A DNA stretch of 32,246 nt, from positions 1 to 32,246 of the IMG/VR virus record IMGVR_UViG_3300037189_014564; one strand, 5' to 3'. This document shows positions 7,995 through 15,881 of the stretch, piece after piece. Source of the DNA: a virus. Position numbers and translations under genes: made by a program. How positions within the stretch are numbered: the first letter of the stretch is position 1; each line of letters opens with the position of its first letter. The notes under the pieces are model-generated. The model made no database searches and was not told where the DNA came from. It saw only the letters and a program-made list of their open reading frames with translations.

Positions 7995-8022
7995 GAAGGC
8001 CCGCCTTACAAGGCGGGCCTTC
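7995..8022 (+). terminator. hairpin after the capsid gene
   Basis: GAAGGCCCGCCTT pairs with AAGGCGGGCCTTC, giving a stem of about 12 base pairs with a very short loop. No T-tract follows, so it may be a weak terminator or an mRNA-stabilising hairpin that raises capsid expression relative to downstream genes. Confidence 0.6.
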
Positions 8023-8044
8023 GTGCTACCTTCGGGAGGGGAAT

Positions 8045-8242
8045 ATGAACACCGCGCTCGTCACAGCACTAAACGCAGAAGGCGGAGTCCTTCAGAAGCT
8101 CCGCATGATTGACGACCACCAGTCAATCTGGTCGACGATTATCGCTTGGCTCATGCTCGACGGAGTCGCGAAGCTGAAGATAGAGCGGTTCTCCGGCGAG
8201 GATATCTGCCAGCGGTGCTACGAAATCACGATGATCGACTAA
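8045..8242 (+). CDS. small hypothetical protein between capsid and connector genes
   Basis: 65 aa from the ATG preceded by GGGAGGGG, an excellent ribosome binding site; the frame stays open upstream into the capsid gene but that is a shadow. The protein is mostly helical with a hydrophobic centre (WSTIIAWLMLDG) and one CxxC (ICQRC). I do not recognise the family. It sits between the capsid hairpin and a strong terminator, so it is transcribed as a short isolated unit. A decoration or regulatory role would be speculation. Confidence 0.65.
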   Translation: MNTALVTALNAEGGVLQKLRMIDDHQSIWSTIIAWLMLDGVAKLKIERFSGEDICQRCYEITMID

Positions 8243-8264
8243 GCGGGGACTCGTCTCTTCCCTG

Positions 8265-8298
8265 GAAAGCCCGTCCGAACATGGCGGGCTTTCTTTTT
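8265..8298 (+). terminator. rho-independent terminator
   Basis: A nine-base-pair stem, GAAAGCCCG (8265-8273) with CGGGCTTTC (8285-8293), closes an 11-base loop and is followed by TTTTTG. The CGTGACAC motif begins only 4 bases after this T-tract, implying transcription restarts or is boosted there. Confidence 0.85.
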
Positions 8299-8345
8299 GT
8301 TCGTGACACCCGACCTAGTCTGAAGTCAACGAACTAGGAGGAACC

Positions 8346-8540
8346 TTGCGTATCCACTTCATCAGCTACGGCAACATTCAGACCGCGAGCGAAGACGGCG
8401 TAACCGCTTACGAATACGAGGCTGGCCTCACCGCTAACGTCCCCGAGGATATCGCCGCTCTCTTTATTGCGAACGGCGTCGCCGAACCCGCTAAGGCAGA
8501 ACGCGCCGTCAAGGACAAGGGCGAGACCGCTACAAAGTAA
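8346..8540 (+). CDS. small head-tail region protein, unknown function
   Basis: 64 aa from a TTG start with ribosome binding site TAGGAGG 5 bases upstream. The pattern of N-terminal beta strands, a helix PEDIAALFIANGVAEPAKAE and a charged Ala/Lys tail recalls the 74-aa protein at 9944, which has an equivalent VADLLISQGLATPKT helix and a tail. Both lie in the head-tail joining region, flanking the connector genes, and both follow a CGTGACAC motif. I cannot assign a function. Confidence 0.65.
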   Translation: MRIHFISYGNIQTASEDGVTAYEYEAGLTANVPEDIAALFIANGVAEPAKAERAVKDKGETATK

Positions 8541-8561
8541 CGACCCTCGGAAGGCGTAGCA

Positions 8562-9476
8562 ATGATTCGAGTCAAGCGTCAAGCAACGGGCTCATACACG
8601 TTCACGGAGAACGCCGTCGACGATGACGGTAACCTCGCGACCGTCGCCGGCCCGTTCACGGCGACCGTCTACGACGGCGCGGGAGTCCAGATTGCGACGC
8701 CTACCGCTACTTGTGCGAGCTCGGTCTTCTCCGCTACCGTCCCGGTCGCCACGCTGACGAAGCTCGACCAATACTCGATTGTCTGGCAGGGCAACGTCTC
8801 CGGCGTCGCTACCCAATGGACGACGACCGTCGACCTGGTCGGCGGCTACCTCTTCGAGATTGCCGACCTTCGCGCGTTCGACCGTGCCTTCTCGGACGCC
8901 GTAAAATACCCGACCGCGCAACTCCGCAAGATTCGGACGTGGGTCGAAGACGTTATCGAAGGCCCACGCGCTGCCCGCGTCGCGTTCGTCCCTCGAGGTC
9001 GTCGTCTTCTTATCGACGGTAACAGCCCCGATCTCACGCGCGGCTACAACCCGCTTATGTACGGCGCGGAGTATCGCGGACTTGTCGTCCCGAACTTCGA
9101 GCTCCGAACCGTGAACTCGGTAACGGTCAACGGAATCGACGTCGCTTCCGACCAGCTCGCGAATATCACGGTCGACGACAATATCATCTGGCGCTCGGCG
9201 GGCGTCCAATGGCCCGCTTGGCCCTTCGGTAAGAACAACATCAAGCTCCACTACGAACACGGTTACGACCGCGCTCCGGGAGCTATCACTCGCGCCGCTC
9301 TTCTCCTGGCTAGAGAGTACCTCGTCAAGTCCGATCTTCCCGGTCGCGCGACCGCGACTTCTATCGGCGACCAAATGTTCCGTCTGACTATCGCTGGACG
9401 CGACGGCGTGACCGGTATTCCGGACGTCGACGCCGCTATCGACCAGTTCGGACGCAAAGGCGTGGGAATCGGCTAA
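8562..9476 (+). CDS. head-to-tail adaptor with N-terminal Ig-like domain
   Basis: 304 aa. Residues about 1-95 look like a beta-sandwich (GSYTFTENAVDDDGN, VAGPFTATVYDGAG, WQGNVSG). Residues from about 100 carry the mostly helical connector pattern of gp6-like adaptors: AQLRKIRTWVEDVIE, then DGVTGIPDVDAAIDQFG at the end. The adaptor docks on the portal and forms the first ring of the neck. Position after the capsid gene supports this. The TAATG overlap with the next gene indicates coupling. The exact connector class is inferred. Confidence 0.7.
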   Translation: MIRVKRQATGSYTFTENAVDDDGNLATVAGPFTATVYDGAGVQIATPTATCASSVFSATVPVATLTKLDQYSIVWQGNVSGVATQWTTTVDLVGGYLFEIADLRAFDRAFSDAVKYPTAQLRKIRTWVEDVIEGPRAARVAFVPRGRRLLIDGNSPDLTRGYNPLMYGAEYRGLVVPNFELRTVNSVTVNGIDVASDQLANITVDDNIIWRSAGVQWPAWPFGKNNIKLHYEHGYDRAPGAITRAALLLAREYLVKSDLPGRATATSIGDQMFRLTIAGRDGVTGIPDVDAAIDQFGRKGVGIG

Positions 9477-9922
9477 TGAGCTTCGACACTAAAGCGTTCT
9501 CCGCGCAGGACGCGCTCGTCTCCGCTCTGCAAGCCAAGACCGAACTCTCGGCGTGGCGAATCGACTTCGGCATCCCGGCGGGCCGACCAGAGCCACAGCA
9601 CATCTGGGTAGACGAGCAAGTCTCGGACTGGACGCAGGACGCCTACACCACGGGTCTTGCGTCGAAGACGGAGACGTTCCGACTTGCGGTCTTCATCTAC
9701 GACAAGCAGACCGGTTCGACCGCGCAAGAAGTCCGCGACGAGATTCGAACCGCCGCCGGATATATCTCGACCGTTATCGGTTCGAACGCGTTTCTCGGAG
9801 GCGTCGTTCTCTTCGCGCAAATCGTCGCCGGAGACTACGAGGGAGCGTTCGCCGATCCCGAAGGTCGCGCTCGCGAGGGAGTTCTAAAGCTCACCGTCGA
9901 GTGCCAGTCGTTCCTCGCGTGA
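9476..9922 (+). CDS. tail terminator or neck protein
   Basis: 148 aa. The ends of the sequence follow the small neck/tail-terminator type: an N-terminal helix (QDALVSALQAKTEL), a strand FRLAVFIYDK, a helix with AQEVRDEIRTAAGYI and a final strand EGVLKLTVECQSFLA. Such proteins cap the tail tube or close the neck. Position between adaptor and major tail protein is the usual place. Its TGA stop lies in the next CGTGACAC motif. Confidence 0.65.
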   Translation: MSFDTKAFSAQDALVSALQAKTELSAWRIDFGIPAGRPEPQHIWVDEQVSDWTQDAYTTGLASKTETFRLAVFIYDKQTGSTAQEVRDEIRTAAGYISTVIGSNAFLGGVVLFAQIVAGDYEGAFADPEGRAREGVLKLTVECQSFLA

Positions 9923-9943
9923 CACTAAAAGGAGACTAGAGAT

Positions 9944-10168
9944 ATGGCAAATATCACCATTACCGAAGCCGTCCACGTAAGCATTACGGGAGCAGACGGC
10001 GAGCCCGCCGACCTTGACTTGAAGGCGGGAGACAACGACGTCGAGCAGGTCGTCGCTGACCTTCTCATCTCGCAGGGTCTGGCTACTCCTAAGACCTCCA
10101 AGGCTTCGGCAACGAAAGACGTTGTCGGCGACTCCAGCACACCAACCGAAACCCCGGAGGCTAAGTAA
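9944..10168 (+). CDS. small protein before the major tail gene, unknown function
   Basis: 74 aa. Strand-rich N-terminus (NITITEAVHVSITGADGEP), a helix VEQVVADLLISQGLA and a disordered Thr/Ser/Ala tail. It resembles the 64-aa protein at 8346 in layout. AAGGAG lies about 9 bases before the ATG, inside the spacer of a CGTGACAC motif. The stop overlaps the major tail start as TAATG, so a role in tail or head completion is possible. Confidence 0.65.
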   Translation: MANITITEAVHVSITGADGEPADLDLKAGDNDVEQVVADLLISQGLATPKTSKASATKDVVGDSSTPTETPEAK

Positions 10169-11145
10169 TGCCAATCCAAAAGATAACCGCTATCAGCGGA
10201 GTCGCGAAGCAGTCCGCTAAGGGAACTCTCGCTAGCCAACCGACTTTCGCTCACGGTCTCAAAGGCGGACGTCCCGTCTCGGTCGAGCCTTCGCAGAAGG
10301 CGCTCGACGTCACCGCTGGCAAGCGAGCCGCGTACAACGTCTACCGCGACAAGGCAGTAAACGGCGCAGACCTCCAGAGCCTCTCGTACATGAAGACCCT
10401 CGGTCTCTACCTGCTTGGCGCTCTCGGAACCGACACGGTTACCGGCACCGGGCCTTACGTCCACACCTTCGCGACCGGTGACCTACCCTACCTCTCGGTC
10501 TTCGCTAAGGGTCTCGACAGCACTATCGAAGCCGTCCGCGACTGTAAGGTCGACGAGCTCTCGCTCAAGTGGCAGAACTCCGACCCCGTCGAGCTTGGTG
10601 TAAAGGTTCTTGGAACCGTCTTCTCCTACCCGTCGACGTTTACTCCGACGAACGACGAGACCGGCTCCGAGTCGTTCCTCGTCCCCGTCGGTGGAACCTT
10701 CTCGGTCGACGTTCTCGGATCGACTCTCGTCTCGGCCCGCGTCGTCGGCGGCGAGCTCTCAATCAAGAACAACGTCGAAGCTATCGACCCGTCAGCGGCT
10801 ATCGAAGCGGACGACGTCTACGAGGGCGTTCAAGAGCACATGCTCAAGCTGACTATCGTCCCCGACGACCTTAGCCTCTTCCGTAAGACCGTCACGAACG
10901 GCGCATCGGGAACCTCGGTCGCGCTCGTCGCTCCGACCGGCTCGGTCTCGCTGACGTTCAAGGAGAACAACGGAACCGGACAGCTTGTCGTTACCGGTTC
11001 GAAGGTCGCGTTCTTGACCGCGTTCCCCGAGGCTGACCCGAAGGGTGGAGCTATCGAAATCGAGCTCTCCGGAATCGCAGTCATGCCCTCCGGTGGAACC
11101 GCTCCCCTGGTCTACGCGTTGACCAACGGACAGGCTACCTACTAA
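10168..11145 (+). CDS. major tail tube protein
   Basis: 325 aa, beta-rich and Gly/Thr/Ser-rich, with the tube-protein pattern in YLLGALGTDTVTGTGPYVHTFATGDLPYLSVFAKG and the C-terminal LSGIAVMPSGGTAPLVYALTNGQATY. Position directly before the frameshifted chaperone and tape measure genes is diagnostic for siphoviruses. It polymerises around the tape measure to make the tail tube. Confidence 0.85.
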   Translation: MPIQKITAISGVAKQSAKGTLASQPTFAHGLKGGRPVSVEPSQKALDVTAGKRAAYNVYRDKAVNGADLQSLSYMKTLGLYLLGALGTDTVTGTGPYVHTFATGDLPYLSVFAKGLDSTIEAVRDCKVDELSLKWQNSDPVELGVKVLGTVFSYPSTFTPTNDETGSESFLVPVGGTFSVDVLGSTLVSARVVGGELSIKNNVEAIDPSAAIEADDVYEGVQEHMLKLTIVPDDLSLFRKTVTNGASGTSVALVAPTGSVSLTFKENNGTGQLVVTGSKVAFLTAFPEADPKGGAIEIELSGIAVMPSGGTAPLVYALTNGQATY

Positions 11146-11172
11146 TCCAAAACACGAAAGAAGGTCGGGCAA

Positions 11173-11535
11173 GTGATCAAAGCAACAATCAACTTCCTTA
11201 GCGGAGTACCTAGCGTCGGCGTCACTATCGGCGTCGGTGAAGATATCAAGGCCCCGCGCGACTTGGCTGCTCTCGAAAAGCAAGGCTGGGTCGTCGACGA
11301 CGGCATGACAATTACCTACAAGGCGTGGCTCGCCGGTAAGCGTCAAGGCGATATCCAAAGCGACTCGAAGTTTGAGACGTGGATTGACGACGTCTCCGAG
11401 GTCGACGTGAAGCCTTCGCGTAAGCAAATCGAGCAAGCCGTCGCTCTCGGTTCTATGACCGCCGAGCAGGGCGAGGCTCTTCTTCAGATTATCGAGGACG
11501 AACCGGGGGAAGCCGACGCGCCGCCCGCCTTATAG
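11173..11535 (+). CDS. tail assembly chaperone, short (zero-frame) product
   Basis: 120 aa from a GTG start. The protein has an N-terminal strand region and an acidic helical C-terminus (KQIEQAVALGSMTAEQGEALLQIIEDE). Located between major tail and tape measure, it is the G-type chaperone that keeps the tape measure soluble during tail assembly. A weak AAGAAGG precedes the GTG. The zero frame stops at 11533-11535, just after a slippery site. Confidence 0.8.
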   Translation: MIKATINFLSGVPSVGVTIGVGEDIKAPRDLAALEKQGWVVDDGMTITYKAWLAGKRQGDIQSDSKFETWIDDVSEVDVKPSRKQIEQAVALGSMTAEQGEALLQIIEDEPGEADAPPAL

Positions 11536-11687
11536 CGCAGGTGGCGCTCGCGGCTGGCTTCGGTCTCGACCTCGAGCGTTGCGACCCGGAAGTCTTCGAT
11601 GCTCTCTATGAGCTCCTCGAAGAGCAGGGACGAGAACAGCAAAGGGCAAAGCTCGAGCAAGACCTAAGAGCAAAAATGGGACGGTAA
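11173..11687 (+). CDS. tail assembly chaperone, -1 frameshift (GT-type) product
   Basis: Reading shifts back one base at GGGGGAA and continues in the -1 frame to TAA at 11685-11687, adding 59 residues after residue 112 for about 171 in all. The added part (LIAQVALAAGFGLDLERC, then a Glu-rich helix ending AKMGR) is typical of the second chaperone segment, has no usable start of its own and fills an otherwise empty gap before the next gene. The ratio of short to long form matters for tail assembly in lambda. Confidence 0.8.
11505..11511 (+). promoter_or_regulatory. -1 ribosomal slippery site
   Basis: The heptamer GGGGGAA is read G GGG GAA in the zero frame (codons GGG 11506-11508, GAA 11509-11511). 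Re-pairing one base back allows GGG on GGG and partial pairing on GGA. It precedes the zero-frame stop by 22 bases. Confidence 0.75.
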
Positions 11688-11689
11688 CC

Positions 11690-12178
11690 ATGGCACGGCA
11701 AGGCACCAATATAGAAATCCGTGGTGTCAAAGAGACCATGGCGGCGCTAAAAGCGTTCGAGCCCGACCTGCTGAAGAGTCTTCGCAAAGATATCCGCCAC
11801 ACCCTCGAGAAGACGCGGGACGCGGCGCAAGGTAAGTATCCGAAAGGCGCTTACGGCGTCCGTATCTCGGCCCGTAAACTCCTTGGCTCCGTCGTCGCTA
11901 TGAGCGGCGGAGGGAGCGTCGCTTCCTCGTGGGAGAAGTCAGCTCCCGGCGTTCGAGCCGCTATCTTCGAGTTCGCCGGTAAAGTTCAGGGAGGAAAGAC
12001 TCCGCAAGCTTCGGGTCTTATCCGATCTCTAAACGCGCGTTACGGCTCTCCTGGACGCTTCCTCTGGTCGGCGTGGGACGAGCACGGTAAAGAGAGTCTC
12101 GAACATATCAAGGTATCGGTTCAGAACGCCGAGCGTGACCTCCAAGCTAAACTCGACTCGGCAGGAGAATCTTACTAA
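11690..12178 (+). CDS. tail completion-like protein (HK97 gp10-like)
   Basis: 162 aa. The N-terminal helical segment (GVKETMAALKAFEPDLLKSLRKDIRHTLEKTRDAAQ) followed by YPKGAYG, strand-rich middle and a GRFLWSAWDE segment resembles HK97 gp10-like tail-completion proteins. Those usually lie before the major tail gene; here it is between the chaperone and the tape measure, which is unusual but not unknown. It overlaps the tape measure start as TAATG. Moderate confidence. Confidence 0.55.
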   Translation: MARQGTNIEIRGVKETMAALKAFEPDLLKSLRKDIRHTLEKTRDAAQGKYPKGAYGVRISARKLLGSVVAMSGGGSVASSWEKSAPGVRAAIFEFAGKVQGGKTPQASGLIRSLNARYGSPGRFLWSAWDEHGKESLEHIKVSVQNAERDLQAKLDSAGESY

Positions 12179-14271
12179 TGGCAGTCAAAGTCACCGTTTA
12201 CGGCACCGCCGATATGCGTCAAATCGACCGCGCTCGGCAGACGCTAAACGGTCTCGAGAAGGAAGCTCGGCAGAACGCCACGGGATTCGGCGGAGCTATG
12301 GGCCGAGTCCAAAGCGCGGTCTCTTCGACCGGCGCGAAGATTGCTTCCTCGCTCGCTGCTCTCGGTCTCGGCTCGTACCTCAAGGAATCTCTCCACGCCG
12401 CCGCTATGGTCGAGACGTCGCAGGAACAGCTCAAGGCGGCGGTCGAAGCTGTCAGTCCTTACGTCCGTCAGTCCGAGGAGCATTGGAAGGACTACAACGA
12501 GACCGCGAAGGAAACGCTAAAGAAGACGTCCGACCTCTCCGCGTACTCGAAGGGACAGCTCCGCGACGCGCTCACCCAGCTAACGACGACGACCGGTAAA
12601 GCCGGTAAGTCCCTCGACCTCCTACAGGTAACAACCGACCTCGCTCGCCGTAAGAACCTCGACCTAAACCAAGCCGCCGTCCTGGTAGGTAAGGCGTATA
12701 ACGGCAACATTACGAGCCTCGCCCGTATCGGCGTCATGTTGCCAAAACACGCTTCCGGTCTTCAAGCTATCGACGCGCTCCAGAAGCGAGTCGCGGGATC
12801 GGCGGAAGCCTACGGTAATAGCGCCGCCGGTACGGAAGCAAAGTTCAACAACTCGCTAAAGGCTCTCCAAGTGACGATTGGTACGGCGCTCCTACCGGTC
12901 GCCGACAAGTTCATGACTTGGCTCACCGGAGTAATCAACGCGTTCCAGAATCTCCCCGGCCCGGTAAAGGACACCATTGTTGGAGTCGGCGCGGTCGCCG
13001 CTGCTGGTCTACTTCTCGCGCCGTTCCTCTCGTCGATCATCGCGGTCGGAAAAGCGTTTCAAATCGCGAAACTCGCGCAACTCGGTTGGAACGCCGCTCA
13101 ACTCGTCTTCAACGCTCTAGCGAACGCTAACCCTATCGGTCTGCTCATTACCGCTATCGGCGTCCTCGTGGTTGCCGTTACTTACTTCTTCACGAAGACG
13201 AAGCTCGGACAGCAAATCTGGCAGAACGTCGTAAACGCTATCGGCGCAGGGCTCAAATGGCTTGGCGACTTCTTCGGAAAAGTCTTCGGCGCTATCGGCA
13301 ACGCTATCGGCGCGGTCTTCCGTTGGGTCGGTCAAAACTGGCCCCTCATTCTCGGCATTATCACCGGCCCGATAGGGCTCGCAGTCGTCTTCATCGTTAC
13401 GCACTTCAAACAAGTGCAAGCGTTCCTCGCGACAGTATGGAACGCGATTGTCTCCGGAGTCCGAAACGCTATCGGCGCGGTCGTCGGATTCTTCCGCAAC
13501 CTCAACGAGACGATTCTCGGTCTCCTCGCCGGAGCCGGTAAATGGCTCCTCGACGTCGGACGTCAAATCGTCGCGGGACTATGGCAGGGAATCCAGAACG
13601 CCTGGAGCACGGTTACGAACGGCGTAAAGAACCTCGTCGACGGAGTCGTCGGCGGAGTAAAGAACATCCTCGGAATCCACTCGCCTTCGGCGGTCTTCGA
13701 CTCGATTGGTCAGAACACGGGCGCGGGTATGGCGAACGGTCTAAAGAAGTCGACTCCGAAGGTCGTCTCCGCTGCTAAGAAAATGGCAGACGAAACGACA
13801 AAGGCGCTCAAAGAAGCAACCGCTAACTTCGTCGGATCGTTCTCCCTCGGTCAGCTCGTAACGCCGGACGGCACCGTTACCGCGCAGTCGATGCTCGCTT
13901 CGGCGGGCTCGCAAGTAACCGCTATGCGTGACTTCGTCGCGCACGTCTCGTCGCTCCGCCGTAAAGGTCTCAACGGCGCGACTATCTCGGAGCTCCTCAA
14001 GGAAGGCCCGGTACAGGGTGGAGCTCAAGCGGCGGCTCTCGACTCTATGAGCGGTTCCGATCTCAAGACATTCAACGCGGACACGGCATCCGTAAACCGC
14101 TACGCCGGTCTCGCTGCTCAAATGACGGTCAACTCGAAGGCGACTCCGCACGTTACCGTCACTCCTGGAGCAGTCCAAGTAAATATCAACGGCAACGCCG
14201 ATAAGAACGACGTAAGCACGGCGGTCAATGACGCGCTTACGCAGTTCGCTAAAGAGTTGAGGTCGCAGTAA
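12178..14271 (+). CDS. tape measure protein
   Basis: 697 aa. N-terminal coiled coil (about 1-130), central segment with NFNNSLKALQVTIG-type pattern and long hydrophobic stretches (about residues 265-295, 320-345, 400-415), several repeated Ala/Gly-rich NAIGA units between 350 and 440, and a NILGIHSPSAVFDSIG motif near 495, typical of phage tape measures. It sets tail length; at about 0.15 nm per residue the tail would be near 100 nm. It is the longest gene in the window and overlaps both neighbours by a base. Confidence 0.9.
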   Translation: MAVKVTVYGTADMRQIDRARQTLNGLEKEARQNATGFGGAMGRVQSAVSSTGAKIASSLAALGLGSYLKESLHAAAMVETSQEQLKAAVEAVSPYVRQSEEHWKDYNETAKETLKKTSDLSAYSKGQLRDALTQLTTTTGKAGKSLDLLQVTTDLARRKNLDLNQAAVLVGKAYNGNITSLARIGVMLPKHASGLQAIDALQKRVAGSAEAYGNSAAGTEAKFNNSLKALQVTIGTALLPVADKFMTWLTGVINAFQNLPGPVKDTIVGVGAVAAAGLLLAPFLSSIIAVGKAFQIAKLAQLGWNAAQLVFNALANANPIGLLITAIGVLVVAVTYFFTKTKLGQQIWQNVVNAIGAGLKWLGDFFGKVFGAIGNAIGAVFRWVGQNWPLILGIITGPIGLAVVFIVTHFKQVQAFLATVWNAIVSGVRNAIGAVVGFFRNLNETILGLLAGAGKWLLDVGRQIVAGLWQGIQNAWSTVTNGVKNLVDGVVGGVKNILGIHSPSAVFDSIGQNTGAGMANGLKKSTPKVVSAAKKMADETTKALKEATANFVGSFSLGQLVTPDGTVTAQSMLASAGSQVTAMRDFVAHVSSLRRKGLNGATISELLKEGPVQGGAQAAALDSMSGSDLKTFNADTASVNRYAGLAAQMTVNSKATPHVTVTPGAVQVNINGNADKNDVSTAVNDALTQFAKELRSQ

Positions 14272-15881
14272 TGGGCTCTGTAGTTGTTCGCCCGTCCGTC
14301 GTTATGACGTCCGGCGCGTACCTGACCACGAACGCCGGTTCCACCGGTGTAGCGCAAGTGCTCGCCGCGCTCAATGACGCGAGCGACACGACCTACGTCT
14401 ACAACAACGCCAACCCGTCGTTGCCAATCTGGACGTTCCGCCTCGGTATTCCCTCGATTGGCGCAAACGACTTTGTCGCCCGCACGGGCTCCTCGTTTAG
14501 GTACACGCAAGCAGGAACCGGCTCTCTAAACCAAGTCTTCCTGAACGTGCGCCGTCCGACCGACGCGCAGAGCTTCTACGCGAGCCCGTGGCTGTCGCAG
14601 AACGCAAGCGCGACCCAGCTCGAGGTCGGTCTGGCTTCTTCTTCGTGGGCCGTTTCAGACCTTAGCGTTACCGGAATGTACCTCGACTTCCAGCCGTACC
14701 GAGGACAAGCGAACGTCGCCAACATTCTTGATATCTGGGCGACCTACTACACGTTGACCCGCGCTACGGCGACCGTTACCGCGACGACGATGACGACTTC
14801 GTCGACGCCAACAATCCCAATCACGGTGAACACCACTATCGACTGGGAAACGACCGCGTCGGACTCGAGCGGGCTACGCAAGCACACGGTCGAGGTGCGC
14901 GTCGAATCCGGCGGTTCGGGCGTCGGAACCGGAACGCTTGTCTCTTATGTCACGACGAACGTAAATATCGCCGGTAGCGGAGTGACCGCTCAAACCGTCA
15001 ACGCGGTTATGCCGGATGCGCTGCCGAACGGAAGCTACAACGTCTATGCCCGCGTAGTCCGTTACCGCGAAGGTCAAGCGTCTTACGTCAACTCGACGAA
15101 GACGACGAGCACGACAGGAACTAACGTCAACAACGACCAAATCGGAGCTTGGTCGTCGGTCGCCACGTTGACGATGAACAACCCGTTGCCGACTGTGCCG
15201 ACGGTCTCTATTACGAACGACCCATTGGTCGACCAGACTTACATCAACGTGACGCCTATTGCGACGAGCGGTCACAGTAACCCGACGGTGGACGTGCAAC
15301 GCTCGGTCGACAGCGGTAACACCTACACCGCCGTGCGTAATGCCACCGGCGTCGCGGTTACGTTCGGCGTACAAATGTTCGTTCGCGACGACGAATGCCC
15401 GCGCAATAATGGCGGCGTGCTTTACCGCGTTCGCGTGAACACGACCTACACCGGCGGCTTGCCTATGTCGTCACAGTGGTTCGCTACAACGGCTCCGGTC
15501 TTGCCAGCCGACACCTGGAACCTCAAAGTCCCCGAGAGCCAAAGCCTCAACATTATCGACGCGCAAATCGTCGGCGAGCTCGGCGAGTCCATTACGGAAG
15601 ACGTCGGCGTCTTCCGACCGCTAGATCGTCGTTATCCCGTCGTGGTAGCTGGTGCGCTTGGCGGTTGGGACGGCGACCTAACTATCGTGACGGTAACCGC
15701 TAACGAGTGGACATATCTCAAAGCGGTTCTCGAGGCGCAAAAAGTGATTCTGCTCGAGTCGCCGTTCGGTTGGTCCAAATACATTCGCATTACGTCTGGC
15801 GCGAAAGTCTCGACGATTGGTTCTGCGACCGCTCCTAAACGAACCGTTACGGTCTCCTACGTCGAAACTTCGGCCCCGTAA
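14271..15881 (+). CDS. minor tail protein, probable distal tail / tail-tip component
   Basis: 536 aa. Residues about 1-165 form a beta-rich module (GAYLTTNAGSTGVAQVLAAL and LEVGLASSSW), followed by Thr-rich fibronectin-like repeats (about 165-395). The C-terminal 130 residues (from about LPADTWNLKVPES) with RRYPVVVAGALGGWDGDLTI resemble a distal tail domain. It follows the tape measure, where distal tail and baseplate proteins are coded. Leu codons are more often TTG here than in neighbouring genes. Host-surface binding by the central repeats is plausible. Confidence 0.75.
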   Translation: MGSVVVRPSVVMTSGAYLTTNAGSTGVAQVLAALNDASDTTYVYNNANPSLPIWTFRLGIPSIGANDFVARTGSSFRYTQAGTGSLNQVFLNVRRPTDAQSFYASPWLSQNASATQLEVGLASSSWAVSDLSVTGMYLDFQPYRGQANVANILDIWATYYTLTRATATVTATTMTTSSTPTIPITVNTTIDWETTASDSSGLRKHTVEVRVESGGSGVGTGTLVSYVTTNVNIAGSGVTAQTVNAVMPDALPNGSYNVYARVVRYREGQASYVNSTKTTSTTGTNVNNDQIGAWSSVATLTMNNPLPTVPTVSITNDPLVDQTYINVTPIATSGHSNPTVDVQRSVDSGNTYTAVRNATGVAVTFGVQMFVRDDECPRNNGGVLYRVRVNTTYTGGLPMSSQWFATTAPVLPADTWNLKVPESQSLNIIDAQIVGELGESITEDVGVFRPLDRRYPVVVAGALGGWDGDLTIVTVTANEWTYLKAVLEAQKVILLESPFGWSKYIRITSGAKVSTIGSATAPKRTVTVSYVETSAP

